Source: Muribaculum sp. | GTDB taxonomy: Bacteria > Bacteroidota > Bacteroidia > Bacteroidales > Muribaculaceae | Direction of reading: 5' to 3' | Length of the DNA stretch: 40,865 nucleotides | Assembly: GCA_009775095.1 (NCBI GenBank) | Contig: VSOZ01000011.1 | Coordinates: 1-40,865, forward strand | Shown here: positions 34,863 to 40,865 of the stretch, piece after piece | Numbering within the stretch: position 1 is the first letter of the stretch | Layout: each line of letters begins with the position of its first letter | Notes under the pieces: generated by a model | Databases searched by the model: none | Told to the model about the DNA's origin: nothing | The model's input: only the letters and a program-made list of their open reading frames with translations | Position numbers and translations under genes: made by a program

Positions 34863-34891
34863 TCTCTTGGTTAGAGATACTTAGTTCGATA

Positions 34892-34924
34892 CAAAGATAT
34901 GCAAATTTCAATGAATATGGCAAG
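34892..34924 (-). promoter_or_regulatory. Outward promoter in the invertible segment, pointing left
   Basis: On the minus strand, -7 TATCTTTG (34892-34899) and -33 CTTG (34921-34924) at 21-base spacing. Transcription would leave through the left inverted repeat into the hairpin-rich sequence. If the segment flipped, the -7 box would fall at 35015-35022 on the plus strand, about 47 bases before the DUF3575 ATG. Confidence 0.6.
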
Positions 34925-34939
34925 AAATAATTAGATTTT

Positions 34940-34970
34940 TTTGTCAAAATATCGTTTTTTTCTACAGTTG
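34940..34970 (+). promoter_or_regulatory. Weaker plus-strand promoter match
   Basis: -33 TTTG (34940-34943) and -7-like TACAGTTG (34963-34970), with one mismatch to TAnnTTTG, 19-base spacing. It could give low transcription of the DUF3575 gene in the present orientation. Confidence 0.35.
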
Positions 34971-35068
34971 TTTAGAAAAACAGTTGTGAGACATCCCTTT
35001 ATCGCCTGAAAAACAGACGGATGCTTGTTGTCAACATCTCTAACCAAGAGAGTGACAAGAATATCCTT

Positions 35069-35671
35069 ATGGAAGACAAGCAATGGAACAAAGTTATTGT
35101 ATTGATAATCACGCTACTCCTTTATTCTCAATCGGCAGTCGCGCAGCAAGATACGTTAAGGACGGTGTACTTAAAAACTAATACCGCCGCATGGGCTTTT
35201 CTTACTGTTAACGCCTCCGGAGAGATTGATGTGGCTCCACATTGGTCTGCCGACTTGTCTATATCATGGTCGGGCTGGGACTATTTCAGTTCCGGTACTA
35301 AATTCCGTACATTCAATGTGCGCCCCGAAATAAGATATTGGTTTGCTGACCGCAACTACGGATGGTTTGCGGGGGCGCATCTCGGAATTGCATACTATAA
35401 CTTCGCGTTTAACGGCGAAAAGCGTTATCAGGATCATGACGGTAATACACCCGCCTATGGCGGAGGACTGGCAGTAGGCTACCGCAGGCATTTTGGTCAC
35501 GACAGGCGCTGGTTGATTGAGGTTTCGGCCGGAGCGGGGGTGTATGCCCTTGATTATGATGTATTCAGAAATAAACATAACGGCTTGATTATCGACCGAT
35601 GTAAGAAAACTTATTTTGGACTTGATAATATCGCCTTGTCTTTTGGCTATACATTTTATATAAAACGATAA
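35069..35671 (+). CDS. DUF3575-family outer membrane protein of a fimbrial locus
   Basis: A 200-residue protein with a signal peptide (MEDKQWNKVIVLIITLLLYSQ... ending near AVAQ, residue 25) and beta-barrel-like strands (VYLKTNTAAWAFLTVNASGEIDVA, FNVRPEIRYWFADRNYGW, FAGAHLGIAYYNF, GLDNIALSFGYTFYIKR). DUF3575 proteins commonly precede FimA/Mfa-type fimbrillin genes in Bacteroidales. The ATG at 35069 gives a normal signal peptide; an in-frame start at 35021 would cross the inverted repeat. It is followed two bases later by the fimbrillin-like gene. Expression is probably set by the orientation of the upstream segment. Confidence 0.82.
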   Translation: MEDKQWNKVIVLIITLLLYSQSAVAQQDTLRTVYLKTNTAAWAFLTVNASGEIDVAPHWSADLSISWSGWDYFSSGTKFRTFNVRPEIRYWFADRNYGWFAGAHLGIAYYNFAFNGEKRYQDHDGNTPAYGGGLAVGYRRHFGHDRRWLIEVSAGAGVYALDYDVFRNKHNGLIIDRCKKTYFGLDNIALSFGYTFYIKR

Positions 35672-35673
35672 CC

Positions 35674-36189
35674 ATGATATCATATATACGTCATATATCT
35701 TTTCTTATCATATTGTTTGCGGCGGCGGGGTGTGTGCATCAGTTTCCCGAGGAGACTATGATGCGTAAAGTGCATCTGTCGGTCATTCATTCCCGTGAAT
35801 GGACGCGCCATAATATGGATATACCCTCACGCGCTTTATTGGACGATAACGCATATGTGGTTCGATACATATTCCGTGCTTATCCCGAAGGGATGCTCGA
35901 GAATATGGAGCGACCTCATGAGTGGGAGTGCATAGCTTATCGCGATGACCTGTCGCGCCCCGATTTCGATATTGAGCTTGACATGCCTGTCGGTGACTGG
36001 GAGTTGCATGTCTGGTCCGATATAGTATCTGATAAGGATCATAGTGAGAGGTATTACTCTGTTTCGGATTTCACCATGATATCTCTGCGTGAGCCTCATG
36101 TCGGCTGCGATGACATGCGTGACGCTTTCGCCGGGTCAGTAGATGTTCATCTGTCAGGAGGTACGGAGGAAGTGGATCCGGTGAAGTGA
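35674..36189 (+). pseudogene. Fimbrillin-like lipoprotein (DUF6562-like), truncated by an IS end
   Basis: A 171-residue remnant with a lipoprotein signal (FLIILFAAAGC, Cys20). The following domain (about 30-165) matches the N-terminal half of DUF6562/FimB-like fimbrillin lipoproteins: YVVRYIFRAYPEG, a central LDMPVGDWELHVWSDIV block, and the YYSVSDFTMISL and DDMRDAFAGSVDV segments. Relatives are usually 300 residues or more. The TGA stop (36187-36189) is the first three bases of the IS3-family end, so the original C-terminus has been lost. The product would lack its strand-exchange/second domain and may be non-functional. Confidence 0.8.
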
Positions 36190-36682
36190 CCCCAAAAAGT
36201 TGGACACGTTAAACATTATCCAGTTATAGAAAGAGTTCGGTATTGTACCGGGCTCTTTCCTTTTAACCGGGCTTTAATTCTTATATTGTTATAATAATAA
36301 ATATATTCATCCAAAGCCTTTATAAAGACTTCCGGCGACTCAAATTTTTCGGCATAAAGTAGCTCGGATTTCATTATGCCAAAGAAGTTTTCAGCCATGG
36401 CATTGTCAAGACAATTGCCTTTTCGGGACATACTTTGGATAATATGCCGCTCTTCAAGGCGGTTACGATATCCGTAATGCTGATATTGCCATCCCTGATC
36501 AGAATGGATTATAAGCCTTTCAAGGTTATCGTATTTTTCAAACGCCTTATCAAGCATATCATATATCTGTTCGAGATTTGGCGATCGGGATATGTTGTAA
36601 GATATTATCTCGCCGTTGAACATATCAAGAAGCGGCGACAGATACAGCTTTGTCGAACCTATATTTATCTGTGTCACATCAG
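36187..36682 (-). mobile_element. 5'-truncated IS3-family insertion sequence remnant
   Basis: The right-hand IS end TGACCCCAAAAAGTTGGAC at 36187 is a typical IS3-family terminus. The element extends through the 3' half of the transposase and stops abruptly at about 36682, at a 48-base palindrome. OrfA and the N-terminal half of OrfB are gone, and no matching second terminus or target duplication is seen. The insertion broke the fimbrillin-like gene. Confidence 0.85.
36216..36682 (-). pseudogene. IS3-family transposase OrfB, C-terminal part only
   Basis: The frame continues to 36731, but the first 16 or so residues (MNCTPKVFCLTFGVQF) come from the foreign palindrome. The true transposase part begins at about TDVTQINIG (first Asp of the DDE triad), with HSDQGWQY holding the second Asp, then KGNCLDNAMAENFF with the Glu, and the integrase-core tail YYYNNIRIKARLKGKSPVQYR. 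All three catalytic residues remain, but the DNA-binding N-terminus is missing, so transposition is not expected. Confidence 0.88.
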
Positions 36683-36730
36683 TGAACTGCACCCCAAATG
36701 TTAGACAAAAAACTTTTGGAGTGCAGTTCA
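36683..36730. repeat. 48-base palindrome resembling fused ends of a second IS3-type element
   Basis: Starts TGAACTGCACCCCAAA and ends TTTGGAGTGCAGTTCA; the 16-base arms differ by one base. The half TGAACTGCACCCCAAATG followed by TTAGAC is like a left terminus of an IS3-type element, and the other half is like its right terminus, with only about 16 bases between. It abuts the truncated transposase. Confidence 0.6.
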
Positions 36731-36810
36731 AAAATCTTAATTACGACACAGCCTCATTTTTTATGAATTAGACTAATTCGACCAATTTTGTCAAAAATCA
36801 CGGTCGGCTA

Positions 36811-36842
36811 TTGACAAGTTGCTTTGTAATCTGTTATCTTTG
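36811..36842 (+). promoter_or_regulatory. Promoter for the HipA-like/DUF3037 pair
   Basis: -7 TATCTTTG (36835-36842) and a partial -33 box TTG (36811-36813), 21 bases apart. It starts about 15-20 bases before the HipA-like ATG. Confidence 0.65.
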
Positions 36843-36857
36843 TAAAATCTGCTGATT

Positions 36858-37640
36858 ATGGAATTACGACGACAACAGGTGACGCGTTATGTGACTCCGC
36901 TTCGCGAGGGTGGGTCATTGCCGGCATTGGCTGAGGCCGATGACGGGTTTAAGTATGTGGTGAAGTTTCGCGGGGCCGGACATGGCAAAAAAGCGCTTAT
37001 CGCCGAGCTGATAGGAGGTGAGGTGGCGAGAGCGCTCGGTTTTCGTGTGCCCGAGCTCGTGTTTATGGATCTTGATGCCGACTTCGGGCGTACCGAGGGC
37101 GACGAGGAGGTGCAGGATCTGCTCCGTGCCAGCGAGGGGCTTAACCTCGGACTGCATTTCCTGTCGGGTGCTGTCACTCTTGACCCGTATGTTAATCCTG
37201 TCGACGAGAACACGGCATCCAAGATCGTTTGGCTCGATGCATTCCTGACAAATGTCGACCGTACGGTGCGCAATACCAACATGCTCCTGTGGCGCAATGA
37301 ACTGTGGCTCATAGACCATGGCGCCTCTCTGATGTTTCACCACTCGTGGGGCGATCCGCTAAAGGCCGCGCTGTCGCCGTTTCCTTACATAAAAGACCAT
37401 GCGTTGCTGCACAAGGCTGTAAATATTGAGAATGCCGACAAGGCATTGCGTCAGAAGATTACGCCGCGTACGCTGGAGAAGATAGTCGACCTTATACCTG
37501 ACGAATGGCTCGATTGGGAAGGGTCGACGCAGACACCCGACGAGATAAGGAGTGTGTACAAGCTCTTCCTCACCGAACGTCTGAAAAATTCCGCAAACTT
37601 TGTAAAACAGATAGCCGATGCTCGAAAAGTACTTGTATGA
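36858..37640 (+). CDS. HipA-like kinase (HipA_2 family)
   Basis: A 260-residue protein, much shorter than HipA (about 440), with only the kinase part. Possible catalytic residues: Lys36 in KYVVKFRG, the catalytic segment FLTNVDRTVRNTNML with Asp134 and Asn139, and the DFG-like LIDHGASL with Asp153. This is the HipA_2 stand-alone family; no HipB-type antitoxin gene is present. Its last 23 bases overlap the DUF3037 gene, with which such kinases are frequently paired. The target and activity are unknown; a toxin-like or signalling role is an inference. Confidence 0.85.
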   Translation: MELRRQQVTRYVTPLREGGSLPALAEADDGFKYVVKFRGAGHGKKALIAELIGGEVARALGFRVPELVFMDLDADFGRTEGDEEVQDLLRASEGLNLGLHFLSGAVTLDPYVNPVDENTASKIVWLDAFLTNVDRTVRNTNMLLWRNELWLIDHGASLMFHHSWGDPLKAALSPFPYIKDHALLHKAVNIENADKALRQKITPRTLEKIVDLIPDEWLDWEGSTQTPDEIRSVYKLFLTERLKNSANFVKQIADARKVLV

Positions 37641-38001
37641 ATATGCCGTGATCCGCTATGTGCCGCGGGTCGAGCGCGAGGAATTTGTCAACGTCGGGCT
37701 TGTCATGATGTGCAAGCGCCGTCGTTGGGCCCGTGTGGAGCTTCATGTCGATCCGGCGAAAATAAATCTGTTTGACGGAGTACTTACTGTCGACGAGATA
37801 AACCGTCAGTTGTCGGCTTATAAGCTGATAGGGGAGGGGCACCCCGCGGGTGGCCCCTTGTCGGCACTTCCCGTTGAAGAACGCTTCCGTTGGCTCACGG
37901 CAGTAAAAAGCTGTTGCCTGACTACTTCACGCCCCCATCCCGGCCATACCGAAGACCTCGACGCCACCTTCACCCGCCTCTTCACCGACCTCGTCCTCTA
38001 A
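37618..38001 (+). CDS. DUF3037-family protein
   Basis: A 127-residue protein beginning MLEKYLYEYAVIRYVPRVEREEFVNVGLVMMC, the DUF3037 opening, then a helical C-terminal half (LPVEERFRWLTAVKSC). It has no signal peptide. The start lies 23 bases inside the HipA-like gene, so the two are translationally coupled. DUF3037 has no assigned function; the pairing suggests it regulates or is acted on by the kinase. Confidence 0.85.
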   Translation: MLEKYLYEYAVIRYVPRVEREEFVNVGLVMMCKRRRWARVELHVDPAKINLFDGVLTVDEINRQLSAYKLIGEGHPAGGPLSALPVEERFRWLTAVKSCCLTTSRPHPGHTEDLDATFTRLFTDLVL

Positions 38002-38022
38002 GTTACATTTAGGTTAATTGAT

Positions 38023-38053
38023 TTTGTGATTAGGTTTAAATATGATACCTTTA
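38023..38053 (+). promoter_or_regulatory. Possible promoter of the STAND/TPR gene
   Basis: -33 TTTG (38023-38026) and -7-like TACCTTTA (38046-38053), the last base differing from TAnnTTTG, with 19-base spacing. It lies in the 78-base gap after the DUF3037 gene. Confidence 0.45.
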
Positions 38054-38079
38054 TGAGGTAGATTATAAAACCGTGGATT

Positions 38080-40865
38080 ATGCAGAACAGAGCGGGCGGT
38101 GACGCATTGTCATATGCCAACCTTGAGAATCGGGTAATACGAGTATTCATATCATCGACCTTTTCCGACATGGGCGCCGAGCGCGACGTCCTTGTCAAGA
38201 GCGTATTTCCGCGGTTGGCAGCTGTGGCCGCTCGGCGCGATGTCAGCGTGGTGCCTCTGGACCTGCGTTGGGGCATAACTGACGAGATGGCGCGCTCGGG
38301 GCGCGTTATCGACACATGTCTGAACGAAATTGTCCACTCGCGTCCCTTCTTCCTCGGCCTTGTCGGCAACCGCTACGGGAGCTGTCTTGCCGCCGAGGAG
38401 GTCGGCAAAAACCGAGAGCTACTCGAACGCTACTCTTGGCTTGAGCGGGATATGCTTGACGGCAAGAGCATTACCGAGATCGAGATACAGTACGGTGTGC
38501 TGCGCAACCCCGATAAGATTGATGCGTTTTTCTACATAAGGGAGGGCGGCGACGCTTCGTCGTGCGACAATCCCGAGAAACTCTCGGCGCTCAAACGCAG
38601 CATCCGTGACAACGGGCGCTATCCGGTCGACAGCTACGCCTCGGCCGACGAGCTCGGGGCCAAAGTAGAAGCCGCATTCCTGCGGGTCCTTGACTCACAC
38701 TTCCCCGACGAGCCGCAGACGGAGCTTATGCGTGAGCGCCGCAGCCAGCGGGCCTTTCTGCGCAGCCGTCTGTCGGCCTACATCCGCAATGACGAGGCTC
38801 ACGCCGCACTTGACCGCTTCATGGCGGGCGATGACCGCAACTTCGTCCTGACGGGCCCGAGCGGCATGGGCAAAAGCGCTCTGCTTGCCAACTGGCTTGA
38901 GGAGCACCGCGGCGACGTCGGACGTAAGACGATCTACCACTTTGTGGGCAACGGCGGACTTGAGGGCGACTACCGCTCCATAGCCGCCCGGTTGTGCGAC
39001 GAGGTCCGCGACCTTTACAACCTGCCGCCACAGTCCGAGTCGCAGACTCCGGGCGACAAAAAGCCCGACGAGGAGCTTAGCCGTCTGTATGCCGAGATTT
39101 CCGGCAAGGAGCCGCTGCTCGTTGTTCTCGACGGCATCAACCAGCTCCATGACGAGGACAACGCCAAGCTCTTGCTCTGGCTTGCCGTGCCCGGCCGTAA
39201 TGTCAAGTACATATTCAGCACCCTCGACGACGACAGGACCATGGAGGTCTTTCGCTCACGCGGTTATGAGGAGTACACCCTGCAGCCGCTGTCGGCGGGT
39301 CAACGTACAAAGTTAGTCACCGATTACCTGAGTCTGTACGGCAAGCGGCTGACCGACAGACAGGTGGAGCGCATAATAAGTGACCCGCAGTCGGAGAACA
39401 CGCTCGTGCTGCGTGTACTTATCGACGAGCTTGTGGGCTTCAGCAGCCATGAACGGCTCGACGAGCGCATAGACTACTATCTGTCGGCCGACAGCATCGA
39501 CGAGTTTTTTCAACGGGTGCTTCATCGCATCGAGGATTACCTCGGCGAGACTACGGTGCGGCGGCTTCTGTCGCTCATCACATTCTCGCAGGCAGGGCTG
39601 TCGGAGAGTGAGCTGATGGCTCTTTCGGGCCTTGACAGCTACCGCTGGGCCCTGTTTCTCGCCCACTTCCGCGGCTACCTCACTGTCAAAGGCGGTCTGT
39701 TGACCTTCTCGCACCGCTACATGACCCGGGGCTGCCTGACGAGGTATGCCGCCGACGAGCGCGACACCCGCCTGCTGATTGCCGACCGGTTCGCCGGCCA
39801 AGACACCCCGCGTGCATGGAGCGAGCTGGCCTACCAATACTACATGCTCGGTGATTGCCCCAACCTCTACCGCCTTCTCCTCCGCCTCGACGTATTCGAC
39901 CACCTCTACGAAAAAGACGAGTATCAGTTAGGCAAATACTGGCAACACCTCCTTGATACCGACGAAGAGCGCTTCACCCCCTACGAATACCTCAATGCCC
40001 CCGGCCCCACTGACGCCTCCCGCGCCACCACCTTGGATAACCTCTCTTTGTTCTTCTCTGAAATAGTTGTAAGGTTGGAGCTTTCACGGTCTCTTGCCCA
40101 AGCATCCTTGTCAATCCGTAAAGAAATATTGGGTGATGAGCATCCGGCCACAGCGTTGTCCTACAACAATATTGGATATGTTTATTCTGCATTGGGCGAT
40201 AATGACACGGCTCTTGAGTATTTTAACAAAGCACTGGCAATATATCGAAAAATATTGGGCGATGAATATCCGGCCACAGCGATGTCCTACAACAATATTG
40301 GTTCAGTATATTCAAAATTGGGCGATTATGACACGGCTATTGAGTATTTTAACAAAGCGTTGACGATACGACAAAAAGTATTGGGCGAGGAACATCCGGC
40401 CACAGCTGCGTCCTACAACAATATAGGATATGTTTATTCTGCATTGGGCGATTATAACACGGCTCTTGAGTATTACAACAATGCGCTGACGATAAGACAA
40501 AAGGTATTGGGCAATAAACATCCGGCCACAGCACAGTCCTACAACAATATCGGTTCAGTATATTCTGCATTGGGCGATTATGACACGGCTCTTGAGTATT
40601 ACAACAAAGCGTTGACGATACGACAAAAGGTATTTGGTGATGAACATCCGGACACAGCGATGTCCTACAACAATATCGGTTCAGTATATTTAAAATTGGG
40701 CGATTATGACACGGCTCTTGAGTATTTTAACAAAGTGCTGACAATATATCGAAAAATATTGGGTGAGGAACATCCGGACACAGCGACGTCCTACAACAAT
40801 ATCGGAGGAGTATATTCAGAATTGGGCGATAATGACACGGCTCTTAAGTATTACAACAAGGCGTT
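38080..40865 (+). CDS. DUF4062-STAND NTPase-TPR protein, 3' end outside the window
   Basis: An open reading frame from ATG 38080 runs without a stop to the window edge: 928 codons, incomplete. N-terminal DUF4062 (about 19-110) is recognised by RVFISSTFSDMGAERD and PLDLRWGITDE. A STAND/NACHT-like NTPase follows: Walker A GPSGMGKS at 259-266, Walker B LLVVLDG at 346-352 and a sensor-like FSTLDD at 379-384. From about residue 688 come kinesin-light-chain-type TPRs with a 42-residue period. Prokaryotic STAND proteins are often defence sensors in which repeats recognise the trigger; animal TEP1 and nephrocystin-3 have related layouts. Function here is inferred. Confidence 0.92.
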   Translation, partial: MQNRAGGDALSYANLENRVIRVFISSTFSDMGAERDVLVKSVFPRLAAVAARRDVSVVPLDLRWGITDEMARSGRVIDTCLNEIVHSRPFFLGLVGNRYGSCLAAEEVGKNRELLERYSWLERDMLDGKSITEIEIQYGVLRNPDKIDAFFYIREGGDASSCDNPEKLSALKRSIRDNGRYPVDSYASADELGAKVEAAFLRVLDSHFPDEPQTELMRERRSQRAFLRSRLSAYIRNDEAHAALDRFMAGDDRNFVLTGPSGMGKSALLANWLEEHRGDVGRKTIYHFVGNGGLEGDYRSIAARLCDEVRDLYNLPPQSESQTPGDKKPDEELSRLYAEISGKEPLLVVLDGINQLHDEDNAKLLLWLAVPGRNVKYIFSTLDDDRTMEVFRSRGYEEYTLQPLSAGQRTKLVTDYLSLYGKRLTDRQVERIISDPQSENTLVLRVLIDELVGFSSHERLDERIDYYLSADSIDEFFQRVLHRIEDYLGETTVRRLLSLITFSQAGLSESELMALSGLDSYRWALFLAHFRGYLTVKGGLLTFSHRYMTRGCLTRYAADERDTRLLIADRFAGQDTPRAWSELAYQYYMLGDCPNLYRLLLRLDVFDHLYEKDEYQLGKYWQHLLDTDEERFTPYEYLNAPGPTDASRATTLDNLSLFFSEIVVRLELSRSLAQASLSIRKEILGDEHPATALSYNNIGYVYSALGDNDTALEYFNKALAIYRKILGDEYPATAMSYNNIGSVYSKLGDYDTAIEYFNKALTIRQKVLGEEHPATAASYNNIGYVYSALGDYNTALEYYNNALTIRQKVLGNKHPATAQSYNNIGSVYSALGDYDTALEYYNKALTIRQKVFGDEHPDTAMSYNNIGSVYLKLGDYDTALEYFNKVLTIYRKILGEEHPDTATSYNNIGGVYSELGDNDTALKYYNKA
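40159..40865 (+). repeat. 126-base tandem repeats encoding TPRs
   Basis: The anchor TCCTACAACAAT recurs at 40159, 40285, 40411, 40537, 40663 and 40789, exactly 126 bases apart, so at least five full units and a partial one cut by the window edge. Units are in frame (42 codons) and differ at only a limited number of positions, far more alike than TPRs usually are at DNA level. Confidence 0.93.

Larger units (their letters stand above)
34863..35051. repeat. 16-base inverted repeats bounding a candidate invertible promoter segment
   Basis: TCTCTTGGTTAGAGAT at 34863-34878 is found exactly inverted at 35036-35051, with 157 bases between. Each copy is itself an imperfect palindrome (TCTCT and AGAGA arms), the usual shape of a tyrosine/serine recombinase crossover site. 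The bounded segment carries promoter-like sequences and no gene. No recombinase gene is in the window. Confidence 0.7.

Noticed and set aside
34675..34884. 69-codon plus-strand frame in the hairpin-rich stretch
   Set aside because: It is created by the stem sequences; no start context or family resemblance.
34690..34886. 6S RNA or RNase P RNA
   Set aside because: The ends do not pair into a 6S-type rod, and the conserved RNase P core is not recognisable.
34863..35051. Retron-type msr/msd RNA with flanking inverted repeats
   Set aside because: No reverse transcriptase gene is near, and the promoter arrangement fits a switch better.
40159..40865. CRISPR array
   Set aside because: The 126-base repeats are in frame and encode TPRs; there are no short repeats with unique spacers.

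Overview
The window looks like a chromosomal segment of a Bacteroidales gut bacterium, most likely Muribaculaceae-like; the family is an inference from gene content and moderate-to-high GC coding sequence. Supporting signs are many matches to the Bacteroidetes promoter (TTTG, about 20 bases, TAnnTTTG), A/T-rich start regions without strong Shine-Dalgarno sequences, Bacteroidetes-type families (PG0541, DUF6089, DUF6242, DUF3575, fimbrillin-like lipoproteins), two Skp/OmpH genes behind bamA, and a BamA with a DPWFGG motif.

Layout. 1-3302 (minus): pyrE, an SRPBCC protein, argH and a Rieske-like lipoprotein form one probable operon, followed by tRNA-Leu(UAA) with its own promoter. 3439-4650: ilvA with an ACT domain and a terminator. 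4786-12144 (plus): an RND efflux operon (TolC-type, lipoprotein adaptor, RND pump, PG0541 protein) continuing into a TrpB2-type enzyme, then a terminator. 12253-14643: an isolated secreted GH2 glycosidase. 14728-15567 (minus): murI. 15695-22546 (minus): an envelope-biogenesis operon (DUF6242, DUF6089, uppS, bamA, two skp genes). 22671-25758: ribD diverging from prmC-recX-comF. 25746-34515: a glycerol-3-phosphate locus with a GlpR-type repressor diverging from glpA-glpB-glpC-glpT, a HAD-IIA phosphatase and a secreted propeller-like protein; a palindrome in the shared promoter region is a candidate operator.

The accessory part starts at 34516. It begins with about 350 bases of non-coding, hairpin-rich sequence. 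Next is a segment bounded by 16-base inverted repeats (34863-34878 and 35036-35051) that carries a consensus promoter pointing away from a DUF3575 / fimbrillin-like gene pair. This has the architecture of an invertible, phase-variable promoter, here mostly in the OFF orientation. The fimbrillin-like gene is cut off by an IS3-family end that supplies its stop codon, and the IS is itself a 5'-truncated remnant joined to a 48-base palindrome made of the ends of another IS. Beyond it lie a HipA-like kinase overlapping a DUF3037 gene, and a long gene that runs off the window encoding DUF4062, a STAND NTPase and TPRs. Its TPRs are encoded by near-identical 126-base tandem repeats.

The best candidates for something new are the invertible fimbrial promoter with its flanking hairpin units, and the HipA-like/DUF3037/DUF4062-STAND-TPR cluster, which has the look of a defence or conflict locus. 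That function is an inference.
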